NCBI GenBank assembly: GCA_015228895.1
Contig: JADGCR010000038.1
Span: 1 to 14,460 of the forward strand
DNA: 14,460 nt
Reading direction: 5' to 3'
Source: Magnetococcales bacterium
GTDB taxonomy: Bacteria; Pseudomonadota; Magnetococcia; Magnetococcales; Magnetaquicoccaceae
Below are positions 14,348 through 14,460 of this stretch, piece after piece. Position numbers and translations under genes: made by a program. How positions within the stretch are numbered: position 1 is the stretch's first letter; every line of letters begins with the position of its first letter. Below the pieces are notes generated by a model. The model was not told where the DNA came from and made no database searches. It saw only the letters and a program-made list of their open reading frames with translations.

Positions 14348-14460
14348 GCTCTCCTCCTGACCCGATAATGGCACATGACAGCAACTCCATGATTTTCGAA
14401 CAGAACCGCTTCCCCCCCTCTTTTTCCGATGCGCAAGGCTGCGGTTCGGAATCATTCTTG
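14348..14460 (-). other. Upstream region of the UDP-glucuronate decarboxylase gene
   Basis: This 113-base non-coding stretch ends with a strong ribosome binding site (AGGAGG at 14358-14353). I see no promoter pair with acceptable spacing, so transcription may start beyond the window edge. Confidence 0.4.

Overview
This 14.5 kb window reads as chromosome from a GC-rich Gram-negative, probably a sulfur-oxidising member of the Pseudomonadota. The evidence is a sulfide/sulfur oxidation gene set with several c-type cytochromes, followed by a complete-looking outer-membrane lipid transport (Mla) gene set. A magnetococcal or other proteobacterial chemolithotroph would fit, but nothing here fixes the taxon. 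I see no phage, insertion sequence, CRISPR array, tRNA or rRNA.

Region A (1-7168, all + strand) is a sulfur/electron-transfer block. After an AT-rich upstream region come a membrane-anchored DUF302 protein, the diheme cytochrome FccA and the flavoprotein FccB (flavocytochrome c sulfide dehydrogenase). A rho-independent terminator follows. Next is a REC-GAF-PAS-GGDEF diguanylate cyclase whose stop codon overlaps the start of a membrane-anchored monoheme cytochrome c. A tetraheme NapC/NirT-type quinol-linked cytochrome follows, then the sulfur carrier SoxYZ. FccAB would oxidise sulfide in the periplasm, SoxYZ would carry bound sulfur, and the cytochromes would move the electrons. The cyclase is placed to report redox or ligand state through c-di-GMP. 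SoxAX, SoxB and SoxCD are not in the window.

Region B (7131-10236, - strand) starts at a perfect 17-bp inverted-repeat terminator shared with soxZ. It carries mlaE-mlaF-mlaD-mlaC, transcribed leftward from a good sigma70-like promoter at 10207-10236. MlaF has an N-terminal extension made of two tandem motifs resembling the GspE/MshE N-terminal domain. This is unusual for an ABC ATPase. No MlaB is encoded.

Region C (10349-13350, + strand) is divergent from mlaE. It holds mlaA (apparently without a lipobox), a secreted TPR protein with an NTF2-like C-terminus, a Nudix hydrolase and a small secreted helical protein, closely spaced and ending at a terminator.

Region D (13382-14460, - strand) is a UDP-glucuronate decarboxylase gene for UDP-xylose synthesis, converging on region C.

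Most predicted starts were chosen by Shine-Dalgarno spacing. Several differ from the longest reading frame, and mlaF, mlaD and the decarboxylase gene use GTG or TTG.
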